Positions 45,903-57,090 are shown, counted from the stretch's first letter. The stretch is 64,000 nucleotides of DNA from JAWVFM01 sp963823245 (GCA_963823245.1 CAWGKQ010000004.1:62001-126000), one strand, 5' to 3'. Numbers and translations are program-made. Notes: generated by a model not told the origin, from the sequence alone.

Positions 45903-46598
45903 CTAGCGGTCCGGCGCCGCGAAGCGGAAGCCGACTCCGCGCACGGTTTCGATCAGGCCCGGCTCATTGGGGCTGTCGCCGAGCTTCTTCCGCAGGGCGC
46001 GGATATGGACATCGAGGGTCTTCGTGGAGCCGAACCAGTTGACATCCCAGACCCGGTCCATGAGGTCCTCCCGCGTCACGACCTCGCCCGCGTGGGCTAC
46101 CAGCTCGGCGAGGAGGTCAAATTCTCTGCGAGCGAGGGTCACGGGCTCGCCGCGGAGCGTCACCTTTCGCGCCGCGCGGTCGAGCGTGAGATCACCGACC
46201 TCGGTCACGGGCTCTGTCGGCTCGGGTGCCTGCTTGGCGCGGCGGAGCACGGCGCGGATCCGGGAGATCACCTCGCGCGAGCTGAACGGCTTGACGACGT
46301 AGTCATCGGCACCCAGCTCGAGGCCCACCACCTTGTCGGTCTCGGTGCCCCGCGCGGTGAGCATGATGATCGGGACATCGGAGATCCGCCGCAGGTCCCG
46401 CGCGAGGTCACGGCCGTCGCCGTCGGGCAGGCCGAGGTCGAGGAGAACCAGGTCCGGCTCGGCTCGTTCGGCGAGGTCGCGTGCCTGTGCGCACGTTCGG
46501 GCCACGACCGGATCGAAGCCGCCGCGGCGAAGCGCCTGGCTGAACGGCTCGTAGATCGAGGCCTCGTCCTCGACGAACAGGATCCGCGTATCGGTCAT
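45903..46598 (-). CDS. OmpR/PhoB-type response regulator
   Basis: A 231-residue regulator with acidic pocket LFVEDEA, phospho-acceptor Asp in LVLLDLGLPDGDG, switch residues IMLTARG and Lys in YVVKPFS. The winged helix (LARREFDLLAELVAHAGEVV and TLDVHIRALRKKLG) is complete. It heads the minus-strand regulatory operon and is divergent from the redox operon across 136 nt. Confidence 0.95.
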   Translation of the reverse strand: MTDTRILFVEDEASIYEPFSQALRRGGFDPVVARTCAQARDLAERAEPDLVLLDLGLPDGDGRDLARDLRRISDVPIIMLTARGTETDKVVGLELGADDYVVKPFSSREVISRIRAVLRRAKQAPEPTEPVTEVGDLTLDRAARKVTLRGEPVTLARREFDLLAELVAHAGEVVTREDLMDRVWDVNWFGSTKTLDVHIRALRKKLGDSPNEPGLIETVRGVGFRFAAPDR

Positions 46599-46650
46599 GA
46601 CGCGACTTTAGTGCCGGCCCCGGGCGCCACATCCGGGTTCTCCCGAGGCC

Positions 46651-46672
46651 TTACCTGCCGCTAACCCGAAGC
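46651..46672. promoter_or_regulatory. Candidate response-regulator box (11-nt direct repeat)
   Basis: TTACCTGCCGC and TAACCCGAAGC are adjacent 11-nt units with 7 matching positions, the spacing used by OmpR-type dimers. They lie in the divergent gap. A 6-bp inverted repeat CCGAAG/CTTCGG (46666-46671, 46683-46688) follows. Confidence 0.35.
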
Positions 46673-46734
46673 TGGCCGACCCCTTCGGCGGGGTGTCGAA
46701 GAATCGCGCCAACCGATTCAAGGAGGAGCATCAG

Positions 46735-47330
46735 TTGCCCGCACCAACACCCAAGAAGCCCACACCCGCACGCGCCAAGCCCGGAGGCCTGGGGCGGCGG
46801 ATCGCGGCCAGCGCGACGATCCTCGGCCTCGGGGGACTCGCCGGCTACGCGCTGAGCTCGAAGGGCTCAGATTCCACGGCGACGCTGGCAGACCACCCGA
46901 AGGTCCATACGCAGGTCGTCAAGAGGACGATCCACAAGGTCCGCCACAAGCCGATCAAGCCGAAGACCGCCGCGCGAATGGCGGGTGCCGGCGCAGCCGG
47001 GGCCGGCTCGGCCCCGTCGTCGAGCATCGCGAGCGCTCCGCCGGTCACGACCGGCACGAGCGGCGTCGGTGCCGCGACCACGGCGGCGGCGGCGCCGGTG
47101 ACTACCGGCACGAGCGGCTCGTCGAGCTCTTCGGTAAGCGGCTCCAGCACCCCCGTCTCGACGCACACGAGCGGCTCGAGCTCGAGCGGTCGAGCGGCAG
47201 CGGCACCCCCGTCTCGACGCACACGAGCGGTGGCGGCGGTGGCAGCGCCGGAACTCCGGTCACCACCCACACCAGCGGTGGCGGCGGTGGCGAGGGCGAG
47301 GGCGGCGACGGAGGCGAGGGCGGTGACTGA
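46735..47330 (+). CDS. Membrane-anchored protein with PV(T/S)T repeats, frame-broken
   Basis: TTG 46735 sits 7 nt after AGGAGGA (46721-46727). A basic N-terminus and one helix (IAASATILGLGGLAGYALSS) lead to a Lys/His-rich stretch (QVVKRTIHKVRHKPIKPK). Then come five degenerate units of PV(T/S)T(G/H)TSG separated by Gly/Ser linkers. A frame step near 47,190 leads to a Gly/Glu/Asp tail ending at 47,330. No family was recognised. It is first in the redox operon and may be an exported scaffold or ApbE substrate, which is speculative. Confidence 0.65.
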
Positions 47331-47654
47331 ACCGACTCCCCCGAATCCCGCCCCCCGGGACCCGCGAGCGCGCGGCGGCGGCCGAGCATGCTGCCGACCG
47401 TCGCCGCCGCGCTCGCCCTCTTCGTCGTGGCCTTCGAGTTCCTGGCATTCCAGCTGCGGTCGGGCAACGACCCGTCGCTCGCCGGCGCACAGGCGGCCCC
47501 GCGTCCGGTCCTGACGCGCAAGGTGCTGCGGACCAAGGTCGTGACCGACGTCGTCCCGACGCTCGGCAAGGGCGGGACCACCACGGCGGCCCCGGCGAGC
47601 GTCAGCTCGACCCCAGCGCCCGCGCCGGCCCCCGTCGTAACGAGCACGTCATGA
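47323..47654 (+). CDS. Second membrane-anchored Thr/Pro-rich protein, frame-broken
   Basis: The helix VAAALALFVVAFEFLAFQLR is preceded by a Pro-rich start (GTG 47323 overlaps the previous stop), with an indel in the C6 run at 47351-47356; ATG 47388 is the alternative. The external part has a basic motif TRKVLRTKVVTDVV, like the KRTIHKV region of the gene before, and a Thr/Ala/Pro tail. Its stop overlaps the apbE ATG. The function is unknown. Confidence 0.6.
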
Positions 47655-48637
47655 GCTTCCACGATGTGACATTCGACGCGATGGGCTGCGAGATGCGGCT
47701 GCTGATCGGCGAGCCGGCGGAGCCCGGGCTTCCCGCTCCGCCGGCCGCGGCGGAGAACGCGCGGCGCTTCATCCGCGACTTCGAGGCCCGGCTGACCCGA
47801 TTCCGCGACGACAGCGAGCTGTCGCTGCTCAACGCCGATCCGGCGAAGACCGTGCCGGCCTCCGCGCTCTTGCGCGACCTCGTGCGGGCCGCGGTCTGGG
47901 CGGCCGAGCGCACGGACGGACTCGTCGACCCCACCCTGGTCCGCGCCCTGGAGGCAACCGGCTACGCGCGGTCGCGCGCGGGGGTGCCGGCGGCGCCGCT
48001 GGCGGAGGCCCTCGAGGCCGCGCCCGCCGCGCCGGCCCGCGAGCCCGAACCCGAGCCGTGACTGGGCGAAGATCGAGGTCGACGAGGCTCAGGGCACGGT
48101 TACACGGCCGCCCGGCCTTGCCATCGACAGCGGCGGGGTCGGCAAGGGCCTCGCGGCGGACCTGATCGCCGAGCGGCTGCGCGGCTACTCGCGCTTCGTC
48201 GATCGACTGCGGCGGCGACCTGCGGGTCGGCGGCGTCGACGCCGCCTACGAGCCGCTCGACGTGCACGTCGAGCACCCGTCAGAGCGGCGAGCGCTCGTT
48301 CGTGCTGCGGATCGGCTCGGCGGGCATCGCGACCTCGGGCCTCAACGTGCGCCTCTGGCGTCGCGCCGACGGCACGTACGGGCACCACCTTCTCGACCCA
48401 GCGACCGGCGAGCCGGTCTGGAGCGGCCTCGTCGGCGTGACCGCCCTCGGCGCCACGGCGCTCGAGGCCGAGACCCTCTCCAAGGCGGCGCTTCTCAGGG
48501 GCCCGGAGGAGGGGCGCCGGTACCTGGAGGCGCGCGGCGGCCTGCTCGTCCACGACAGCGGGCGGGTCGAGATGATCGGCGCCCTCCGGCCAACGCCCCG
48601 CATTCCCAAGCTCGAGATGACGGGAGCCCCGAGGTGA
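47651..48637 (+). CDS. apbE: FAD:protein FMN transferase (ApbE family), frame-broken
   Basis: ApbE attaches FMN covalently to Thr/Ser of exported redox proteins. FDAMGCEMRLLIGE starts the family pattern, FRDDSELSLLNAD follows, and the signature AIDSGGVGKGLAADLIAERL is present. The C-terminal half (GIATSGLNVRLWRRADGTYG and TALEAETLSKAALL) is complete. Several shifts between 48,040 and 48,300 interrupt the middle. No signal peptide is seen. Overlaps on both sides tie it to the operon. Confidence 0.88.
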
Positions 48638-49278
48638 GCGCGGTTGCGACAGCGGCCGCTGCGAGCACGACGCTCGCGGGCCACGAATGGTGGATCGCAA
48701 GCCGCGCGGCTGGACTCGTGGCGCTCGCGCTCGTTACTGCCTCGGTCATCCTCGGCCTGAGCCAGGCGGGGCGCCTGACGCGGAAGCCGGCGATCCGCCG
48801 CCGGCTCGCCGCGCTGCACGAGCAGCTCGCCGTGACCGGCCTCGTCGCGATCGCCGTGCACGGCGTCACGCTGCTCGGCGACCCCTGGCTCAGCCCCGGG
48901 CTCTCCGGCATCTCGATCCCCTTCACGATGGCCTACAAGCCGCTCTTCACGGGCCTCGGGATCGTCGGCGGCTATCTGGCGGCGATCCTCGGCCTCAGCT
49001 TCTACGTCCGCCGGCGCATCGGCCCGCGGCTGTGGCGGAAGGCGCACCAGCTCACCATCGTCGTCTACGCGCTTGCGGTCGTGCACACGCTCGGCGCGGG
49101 CACCGACGCCACCACCCCGTGGCTGCGCTGGTGGATCGCGATCACGGCCCCGACGATCCTGGTGCTCTTCGTCGCACGCGTCCGGGCAGGCCTCGAGGCC
49201 GGCCGCGCCAAGGCCGCCCGCGGCAGGCGCCCCGAGCTCGCGACCCGGCGCGAGGCTCTTGGTGAGGAGGCCTCGTGA
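48634..49278 (+). CDS. Ferric-reductase-like transmembrane protein (b-heme domain)
   Basis: A 214-residue membrane protein with about five helices. Histidines placed for heme ligation are in LHEQLAVTGLVAIAVHGVTL and RKAHQLTIVVYALAVVHTLG. This is the ferric reductase/MsrQ-type transmembrane core without a fused flavin domain; the separate reductase downstream would supply electrons. GTG 48634 overlaps the apbE stop. Confidence 0.85.
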   Translation: MSAVATAAAASTTLAGHEWWIASRAAGLVALALVTASVILGLSQAGRLTRKPAIRRRLAALHEQLAVTGLVAIAVHGVTLLGDPWLSPGLSGISIPFTMAYKPLFTGLGIVGGYLAAILGLSFYVRRRIGPRLWRKAHQLTIVVYALAVVHTLGAGTDATTPWLRWWIAITAPTILVLFVARVRAGLEAGRAKAARGRRPELATRREALGEEAS

Positions 49279-50471
49279 ACGGGGGGGATGGAATCCTGAT
49301 CGTCGGCGGAGGCCTCGGCGGACAGCGCTGCGCGGAGACCCTGCGCGCCCGCGGCTACGAGCGGCCGATTCGAATCGTCTGCGCCGAGCCGCTGCCGCCG
49401 TACGATCGCCCGCCGCTCTCGAAGGGCCTCCTCGCGGGCGAGGCGCCGGACCACAGCGTGGGCCTGCGGCCCGCATGCTGGTACGAGGAGAACCGAGTCG
49501 AGCTGCTGCTCGGTCGCACCGCCATACGCCTCGACCCCGCGACCCACGAGGTGACGCTCGACGACGACGAGGCGCTCCGTTACTCGAAGCTCCTTGTCGC
49601 GACCGGCAGCCGGGCCCGGGAGCTCCGCTTCCTCGACGGCCACTCGAACGTCCATGCCCTCCGCACACTCGCGGACGTGAAGCGACTCCGTGGCGAGCTG
49701 CGCCCCGGCGCGAAGCTCGTGCTGATCGGAGCGGGCTTCATCGGCCTCGAGGCGGCGGCCACCGCGCGCGGCCTGGGGGTCGACGTGACGGTGATCGAGG
49801 CCCTGCCCGCCCCCCTTGCGTCGATCCTCGGGGCCGATGTCGGCGAGCGCTTCTCGCGATTGCACCGCGCCGAGGGCGTGGACCTGCGCACCGGCGTCAT
49901 GCTGGAGAGCGCTCGGGGCAATGGCCGGGTCGAGGAGCTCGTGCTCGCCGACGGCAGCCGCATCGAGTGCGAGGCCGTGCTGGTCGGCGTCGGCGTCGCG
50001 CCCGCCACCGAATGGCTCGAGGACAGCGGCCTCGAGCTCGACGGCGGCATCCCCACCGACGCCGCCGGGCGGACCGCGCTCCCCGACGTCTATGCGGCGG
50101 GGGACGTCACTCAAGCCTTCGATCCCAGGATCGGCGCCCGCGCCCGGACCGAGCACTGGGAGGCGGCGGGGCGCCAGGGCGCCGCCGCGGCGCGGGCGAT
50201 GCTGGGCGACGAGCCCGCCGCCCCGCCCCCGCCGAGCTTCTGGAGCGACCAGTACGGGATCCGCTTCCAATACATCGGCTACGCGGCGCTCGCCGACGGC
50301 CGAACGATCGACGGCGAGCCCGACGGCCGCGACTTCAGCGTCGTCTATACGCGACGCGATCGACCGGTGGCAGCGCTCGTCGCCGGCCGCCCGCGCGAGC
50401 TGGTCGCGTTGCGCAAGCGAATCGAGGAAGAGCTTCCAGTCCCCAGTGAAGCCAAAAGGAGAATGCAATGA
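49275..50471 (+). CDS. Ferredoxin reductase-type FAD/NAD(P)H oxidoreductase
   Basis: A 398-residue flavoprotein of the Rieske/putidaredoxin reductase class: ILIVGGGLGGQRCAETLR, PPYDRPPLSKGLLAG, the NAD(P) motif LIGAGFIGLEAAATARGLG and the FAD motif VYAAGDVTQ. It starts at GTG 49275, overlapping the previous stop by 4 nt, and is coupled the same way to the ferredoxin. It would pass electrons from NAD(P)H to that ferredoxin or the heme protein. Confidence 0.93.
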   Translation: MNGGDGILIVGGGLGGQRCAETLRARGYERPIRIVCAEPLPPYDRPPLSKGLLAGEAPDHSVGLRPACWYEENRVELLLGRTAIRLDPATHEVTLDDDEALRYSKLLVATGSRARELRFLDGHSNVHALRTLADVKRLRGELRPGAKLVLIGAGFIGLEAAATARGLGVDVTVIEALPAPLASILGADVGERFSRLHRAEGVDLRTGVMLESARGNGRVEELVLADGSRIECEAVLVGVGVAPATEWLEDSGLELDGGIPTDAAGRTALPDVYAAGDVTQAFDPRIGARARTEHWEAAGRQGAAAARAMLGDEPAAPPPPSFWSDQYGIRFQYIGYAALADGRTIDGEPDGRDFSVVYTRRDRPVAALVAGRPRELVALRKRIEEELPVPSEAKRRMQ

Positions 50472-50674
50472 GCTACCTGCCAGTCATCGACCCGGATCTC
50501 TGCAGCGCCCACGGCGACTGCGTCGAGTGCGCCCCGCAGATATTCCGCTTGGGCGAGGTCGCGGAGGTGATCGGCACGGGCCCGGACGAGCTCGTGATGG
50601 CCGCCGCCGAGTCCTGCCCGTCGCTCGCGATCAGCGTCGTCGACGCGGAATCGGGCGAGGAGGTGTTTCCCTGA
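50468..50674 (+). CDS. Ferredoxin (3Fe-4S/4Fe-4S, 68 aa)
   Basis: Cluster ligands lie in DLCSAHGDCVECAPQIF and ESCPSLAISV. The single-cluster layout C-x5-C…C-P matches actinobacterial P450-type ferredoxins, usually 3Fe-4S. ATG 50468 overlaps the reductase stop and follows AAAGGAG. It ends the redox operon, and its tail overlaps the convergent DUF385 gene. Confidence 0.9.
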   Translation: MSYLPVIDPDLCSAHGDCVECAPQIFRLGEVAEVIGTGPDELVMAAAESCPSLAISVVDAESGEEVFP

Positions 50675-51083
50675 CGATCGGGAAGTGCGGCTTGGCGCCG
50701 CTCGCTATTTCGAGGTAGCGCTTTAGGATCGGCGCCCGGTCGCCCTTCGCGACCTCATCGAGCTGCACCGCCTCGTCGCGGCCGTGCCGAAGTACGGCCC
50801 GCCCATTCGCGGCACGGACGTTCGCCACCCAGTTCGCCCGCTCTCCGAGCATCGGAACGAGGTAACGCTCGCCATCGTGGTCGGCGACCATCACCGGGAA
50901 CGCATGCCGACGGCCGCTCTTGCGGCCACGGATCTCGAGGGTGGCCATGCCCTTCGGGCCGCGCCCGATCGACCCGGCGATGGCCCATCCGCGGTTCAGG
51001 AGCGTCGCCGCGCCGTGAGGACGCGCACCGCGGTACATCCAGCGCTTCAGCGGTCCCGGGATCAGGCTTTCGAGCGTAAGCAC
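50631..51083 (-). CDS. DUF385/Ddn-type nitroreductase family protein
   Basis: A ~150-residue split-barrel protein of the deazaflavin (F420)-dependent nitroreductase family. It has the core GPKGMATLEIRGRKSGRRHA, the strand VMVADHDGERYLVPMLGE, WVANVRAANGRAVLRHG and a C-terminal PHFPIV motif. The start is GTG 51083. F420 dependence is known for relatives, not shown here. The 3' end overlaps the ferredoxin gene by ~44 nt and may be slightly misframed. Confidence 0.85.
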   Translation of the reverse strand: MLTLESLIPGPLKRWMYRGARPHGAATLLNRGWAIAGSIGRGPKGMATLEIRGRKSGRRHAFPVMVADHDGERYLVPMLGERANWVANVRAANGRAVLRHGRDEAVQLDEVAKGDRAPILKRYLEIASGAKPHFPIVRETPPRPIPRRRR

Positions 51084-51194
51084 CGCGCCACCGCGCCGGT
51101 TAGGTAGTAGCCCGCAACTCCACGCGCGATTACCCGGGTGACGAGGGACGCGGCCCGGATTAGGCTCGCCGAAGAGATCCACCGAGGAGGCGCG

Positions 51195-52055
51195 TTGACC
51201 GCTCTTGATGCGAACAAAGGCGAGACTCAGGCCACGGTATCCGCCCCGCCGCCTTACGGGGACATCCTTTGCGCCATCGACGGGAGCCGGGCGAGCGCCG
51301 AGGCGGCCCGGCAGGCCATCGCGATCGCCGGCACCGAGGCGAAACTCACCTTCATCGCCGTCGCGCACCGGGTTGGCGCCGGCTTGGTAGAGCAGGCCGA
51401 GCTCAGCGAGCCACGGGCCGAGGAAGCTCTGAAGAGGGCCGAGGCGGCCGCCCGTCGGGCGGGTGCCTCTGCTGAAACCGACCTCCGCAGCGGCACTCCG
51501 CCGTCCGACGTCCTGCTTGACGCGGCCGCGTCGCACGACCTGCTGGTGGTTGGCGGGCACGACCAATCGCGCGTGGGCGGGATCATGACCGGGAGCACCG
51601 CCAGCCAGGCGGCTCACAGGACCGATCGCGCCCTCCTCATGGCCCGTCGGCCGCCCTCGGGTGAGGAGTTCCTCGACCGTGTGCTCCTTGCCAGCGACGG
51701 CTCGCCCGGATCCTGGCCGGCGGCGCGCGCCGCGTCGCACCTTGCTCGCGCTCACGGTTCGCGAGTCGAGATCGTGTACGTGCCCGACGGCGTACACCCT
51801 GGCCTTCACCGGGAGCTTGCCCGTCAGGTCGTGGCCATCGAGGAGGAGACGGGCTCCGAGCCTGCGGTCGCCGACTGGCCCGGCCACGTTCCTGCCCGGA
51901 TCCTCGAGGTCGCGGACGCTGAACGGTCCTCTCTCATCGTGATTGGCCGCCGGGGCCTCAAGGGGCTCAGGGCACTCGGGAGCGTCAGCGAGCGAGTGGC
52001 GCATCGCGCGCCGTGCTCGGTCCTCCTGGTTCCTCGCGAGCCCGCGGGCGACTGA
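51195..52055 (+). CDS. Tandem universal stress protein (two UspA domains)
   Basis: Two Usp domains of ~140 residues. The first has ILCAIDGSRASAEAARQAI and an ATP-site-like VVGGHDQSRVGGIMTGST; the second has VLLASDGSPGSWPAARAAS and the canonical IGRRGLKGLRALGSVSERV. TTG 51195 is chosen because GAGGAGG (51184-51190) precedes it. Tandem Usp proteins are a hallmark of actinobacterial hypoxia/dormancy responses. Confidence 0.93.
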   Translation: MTALDANKGETQATVSAPPPYGDILCAIDGSRASAEAARQAIAIAGTEAKLTFIAVAHRVGAGLVEQAELSEPRAEEALKRAEAAARRAGASAETDLRSGTPPSDVLLDAAASHDLLVVGGHDQSRVGGIMTGSTASQAAHRTDRALLMARRPPSGEEFLDRVLLASDGSPGSWPAARAASHLARAHGSRVEIVYVPDGVHPGLHRELARQVVAIEEETGSEPAVADWPGHVPARILEVADAERSSLIVIGRRGLKGLRALGSVSERVAHRAPCSVLLVPREPAGD

Positions 52056-52065
52056 CGCGCGGGAG

Positions 52066-52845
52066 CTATTGCGTGAGATCGCGGCGGTCGAAGAGAATCG
52101 CACCGACCGCAGCCAGCGCGACGGCGATCACCGTCACGCCGACGAACGAGGCGGGGTCGATCCCGGACTCGATCGCCTTGCCGTAGTAGTGAAAGGCGGA
52201 GGCATAGCGGATCCAGTCGAGGCTCGGATCCAACCGGCCGACCAGGTCGATCACATACATGCCGACGAGGATCCCTGCAACCGAGCCGGTGACCACCCCC
52301 GTTCGCAGCGACCAGCCGGTGATGACCAGCCCGAGTGCCGCGGAGAGCAATGCGAGGGGCCAGACGTTGGCGAAACCGGCGAGCGCGAGCCCGGCGTCGA
52401 GATCGGCGCCCGTTGCGAGACTCGCGAGGAGGGTCAGGGCGAGGCTGACGGCCAGAACCGCGGCAACCTCGGTCGCAACCGCGACGTAGTCCGCTGTAAC
52501 GAGCCCACGGCGCGAGACCGGCGTCGAGAGCAGAACGTCGAGCCGTCCGCTCTCGGCTGCGCCGGAAAGGCCGCTGGCGACGGCACGCACGGCGAGGTAC
52601 CCCACGACCAGCGGCACGATCAGACTCAGCATCTCGGCGTGCAGGTACTGCTCCACCGTCGCCAGGTTGCCGACGCCGAACGCCTCCTTGAGCGCGCTTG
52701 GATATCCCTGCACCGCTTTCGCGATCGAGCTCTGGATCGAGGGAAAGATCGACACGACGAACGCGGACCACAGTCCGATCGGCAGTCCCCATGACAAGAG
52801 CGATCGGCGTCGCTCCCACAGCTGGGCACCGATTAGGGGTCTCAA
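52066..52845 (-). CDS. ABC-2 type exporter permease
   Basis: A ~259-residue membrane subunit with about six helices (SLIVPLVVGYLAVRAVASGL, WPLALLSAALGLVITGWSLR and others) and the typical ABC-2 strand AAESGRLDVLLSTPVSRRG. It starts at TTG 52845, overlapping the ATPase stop by 4 nt (TTGA). Substrate unknown. Confidence 0.88.
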   Translation of the reverse strand: MRPLIGAQLWERRRSLLSWGLPIGLWSAFVVSIFPSIQSSIAKAVQGYPSALKEAFGVGNLATVEQYLHAEMLSLIVPLVVGYLAVRAVASGLSGAAESGRLDVLLSTPVSRRGLVTADYVAVATEVAAVLAVSLALTLLASLATGADLDAGLALAGFANVWPLALLSAALGLVITGWSLRTGVVTGSVAGILVGMYVIDLVGRLDPSLDWIRYASAFHYYGKAIESGIDPASFVGVTVIAVALAAVGAILFDRRDLTQ

Positions 52846-53732
52846 CGCGTGCCACCCTCGTAATAGGCGAGGAAGACCTCCTCCAGGGTGGGATGGGACA
52901 CCTCGAGCTCGGCGACCGGATGGCGCGCGATGGCCTTGATCGCGGGATCCGGGCTCCCGGCGAGCGTGAAGGTGACGCGCGTGGGACCCGCCTCGACCGA
53001 AGCGACCCCGGGACAAGCCCGGAGCTCGCCGACGTCGATCGGGCCCTCGAACTGGACGGACACCCTGCGAGGCGCCTTGGCGAGCAGGTCGGCGACGCGC
53101 TCGACAGCGATCAGCCGTCCGTCGCGGATGATCCCGACTCGGTCGCAGACCCGCTCGACCTCGTCGAGCTCGTGCGAGGAGACGAACACGGCGCAGCCAC
53201 GCTCGCGTTCCTCGCGCACGAGAGCGAGGAACTCCTCCTGCATCAGCGGATCGAGGCCGCTGGTCGGCTCGTCGAGGATCAGGAGCTCCGGGCTGTGGAA
53301 CAGAGCCAGGATCAGGCCGATCTTCTGGCGGTTGCCGCGCGAGAGCTTGCCCAGTGGCCGGTCGATGTCGGCCCTGAATCGCTCGGCCAGCGCCTCGGCT
53401 CGGCCGAGTCCGGCGACCCCCCGAAGCCGCGCCAGGAGCGCGACGGCCTCTCGCCCGGTGACGTGCTTCCCATAGCCGAAATCCCCTGGCAGGTTTCCGA
53501 GCCTCCTTCGGATTGCGACGCTGTCCCGACGGCTGTCGAGGCCGAAGATGCGAGCGGTCCCGCGTGTCGGGTGCAGCAGGTCGAGCAGCGTCCGGATCGT
53601 CGTCGTCTTGCCGGCGCCGTTGGGGCCGAGGAAGCCGAAGACCTCGCCCGGCTCGACCGTAAGCGTCACGTCCTCGAGCCCGCGGTGAGAGCCGTAGTAC
53701 TTCGTGAGCCCGTCGGTCTCGATCGTCGGCAC
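52842..53732 (-). CDS. ABC exporter ATP-binding protein
   Basis: A ~296-residue ATPase. Walker A is GPNGAGKTTTIRTLL, the signature loop LSRGNRQKIGLILAL, and Walker B LLILDEPTSGLDPL; the switch His is in VSSHELDEV. The C-terminal extension is typical of drug/lipid ABC-2 exporters. GTG 53732 (MPTIETDGLTKYY) is 25 nt from the divergent P-type ATPase start. The frame is intact. Confidence 0.93.
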   Translation of the reverse strand: MPTIETDGLTKYYGSHRGLEDVTLTVEPGEVFGFLGPNGAGKTTTIRTLLDLLHPTRGTARIFGLDSRRDSVAIRRRLGNLPGDFGYGKHVTGREAVALLARLRGVAGLGRAEALAERFRADIDRPLGKLSRGNRQKIGLILALFHSPELLILDEPTSGLDPLMQEEFLALVREERERGCAVFVSSHELDEVERVCDRVGIIRDGRLIAVERVADLLAKAPRRVSVQFEGPIDVGELRACPGVASVEAGPTRVTFTLAGSPDPAIKAIARHPVAELEVSHPTLEEVFLAYYEGGTR

Positions 53733-53742
53733 GGTGCAAGGG

Positions 53743-53748
53743 TACGGT
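53743..53748 (+). promoter_or_regulatory. Candidate -10 box (TACGGT) for the P-type ATPase
   Basis: TACGGT ends 9 nt before GTG 53758 in the 25-nt divergent gap, with no ribosome binding site. Confidence 0.35.
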
Positions 53749-53757
53749 CGCGCGCTC

Positions 53758-56512
<2,755 letters not shown>

Positions 56513-56630
56513 CACCCGTGGCCTGTCCGTAGTTTCTCCGCGAAACCTGCGGTCCTGCGCCGATGATCGGGGCACTCTGACGCGGTTGTCTTTCTTCACC
56601 CTCAGAAACGACCGTCCCGAGGAGCTGCGA

Positions 56631-56726
56631 ATGGCCACGATCGAGAAGCCCCGCACCTACGACGCGCCCTCGCAGACCAAGTGCCTGCTGGTCAGCTACG
56701 ACCCGAAGCCCATGGGCTTCTTCTAG
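56631..56726 (+). pseudogene. Aldehyde dehydrogenase remnant: N- and C-terminal ends joined
   Basis: ATG 56631, behind GAGGAG, opens a 31-codon frame. Its second half, QTKCLLVSYDPKPMGFF, is the highly conserved C-terminus of NAD aldehyde dehydrogenases of the ExaC/Adh group. The first half (MATIEKPRTYDAPSQ) fits the variable start of the same proteins. About 1.4 kb of the middle is missing. The DUF779 gene that follows is the usual partner of these dehydrogenases, which supports the reading. Confidence 0.7.
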
Positions 56727-56730
56727 GCCG

Positions 56731-57090
56731 ATGACCGAGAGGGTGACGGCCACGCCGGAGGCGCTGGAGATGATCCAGCGCCTCCGCAGGAAGCACGGGC
56801 CAATCGCGTTCTTCCAGTCGGGCGGCGGTTGCGACGGAAGCGCCGCCATATGCCTCACACGCGGCGAGCTCCTCGAGACCGACGAGGACCTGAAGCTCGG
56901 CGTGGTCGGGGCATCGCCCTTCTTCGTCGATCGCGAGCTCTACGAGCGCTGGGGCGAGCCGGAGTTCGTCATCGACGTCGCGCCCGGCGAGGCGGGCGGC
57001 TTCTCGCTGGAGGGCGGCGAGGGGGTGCACTTCATCACGCGCGCACCCCGGTCGGCAGAGTCGGGGCACCGTCGACCGGCGATCCGCTGA
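56731..57090 (+). CDS. DUF779 protein (aldehyde dehydrogenase-linked)
   Basis: A 119-residue DUF779 protein: ALEMIQRLRRKHGPIAFFQS, then GGGCDGSAAICL and VGASPFFVDRELYERWG. The family is found next to acetaldehyde dehydrogenases and its biochemical role is not established. ATG 56731 is 4 nt after the dehydrogenase remnant. The frame is intact, so the loss upstream did not touch it. Confidence 0.88.
   Translation: MTERVTATPEALEMIQRLRRKHGPIAFFQSGGGCDGSAAICLTRGELLETDEDLKLGVVGASPFFVDRELYERWGEPEFVIDVAPGEAGGFSLEGGEGVHFITRAPRSAESGHRRPAIR

Noticed and set aside
8025..48637. Programmed +1 frameshifting as an explanation for the many frame breaks
   Set aside because: The break sites share no slippery codon, stop context or stem-loop; they occur in ordinary enzymes, several times within one gene, and match small G/C-run length errors.
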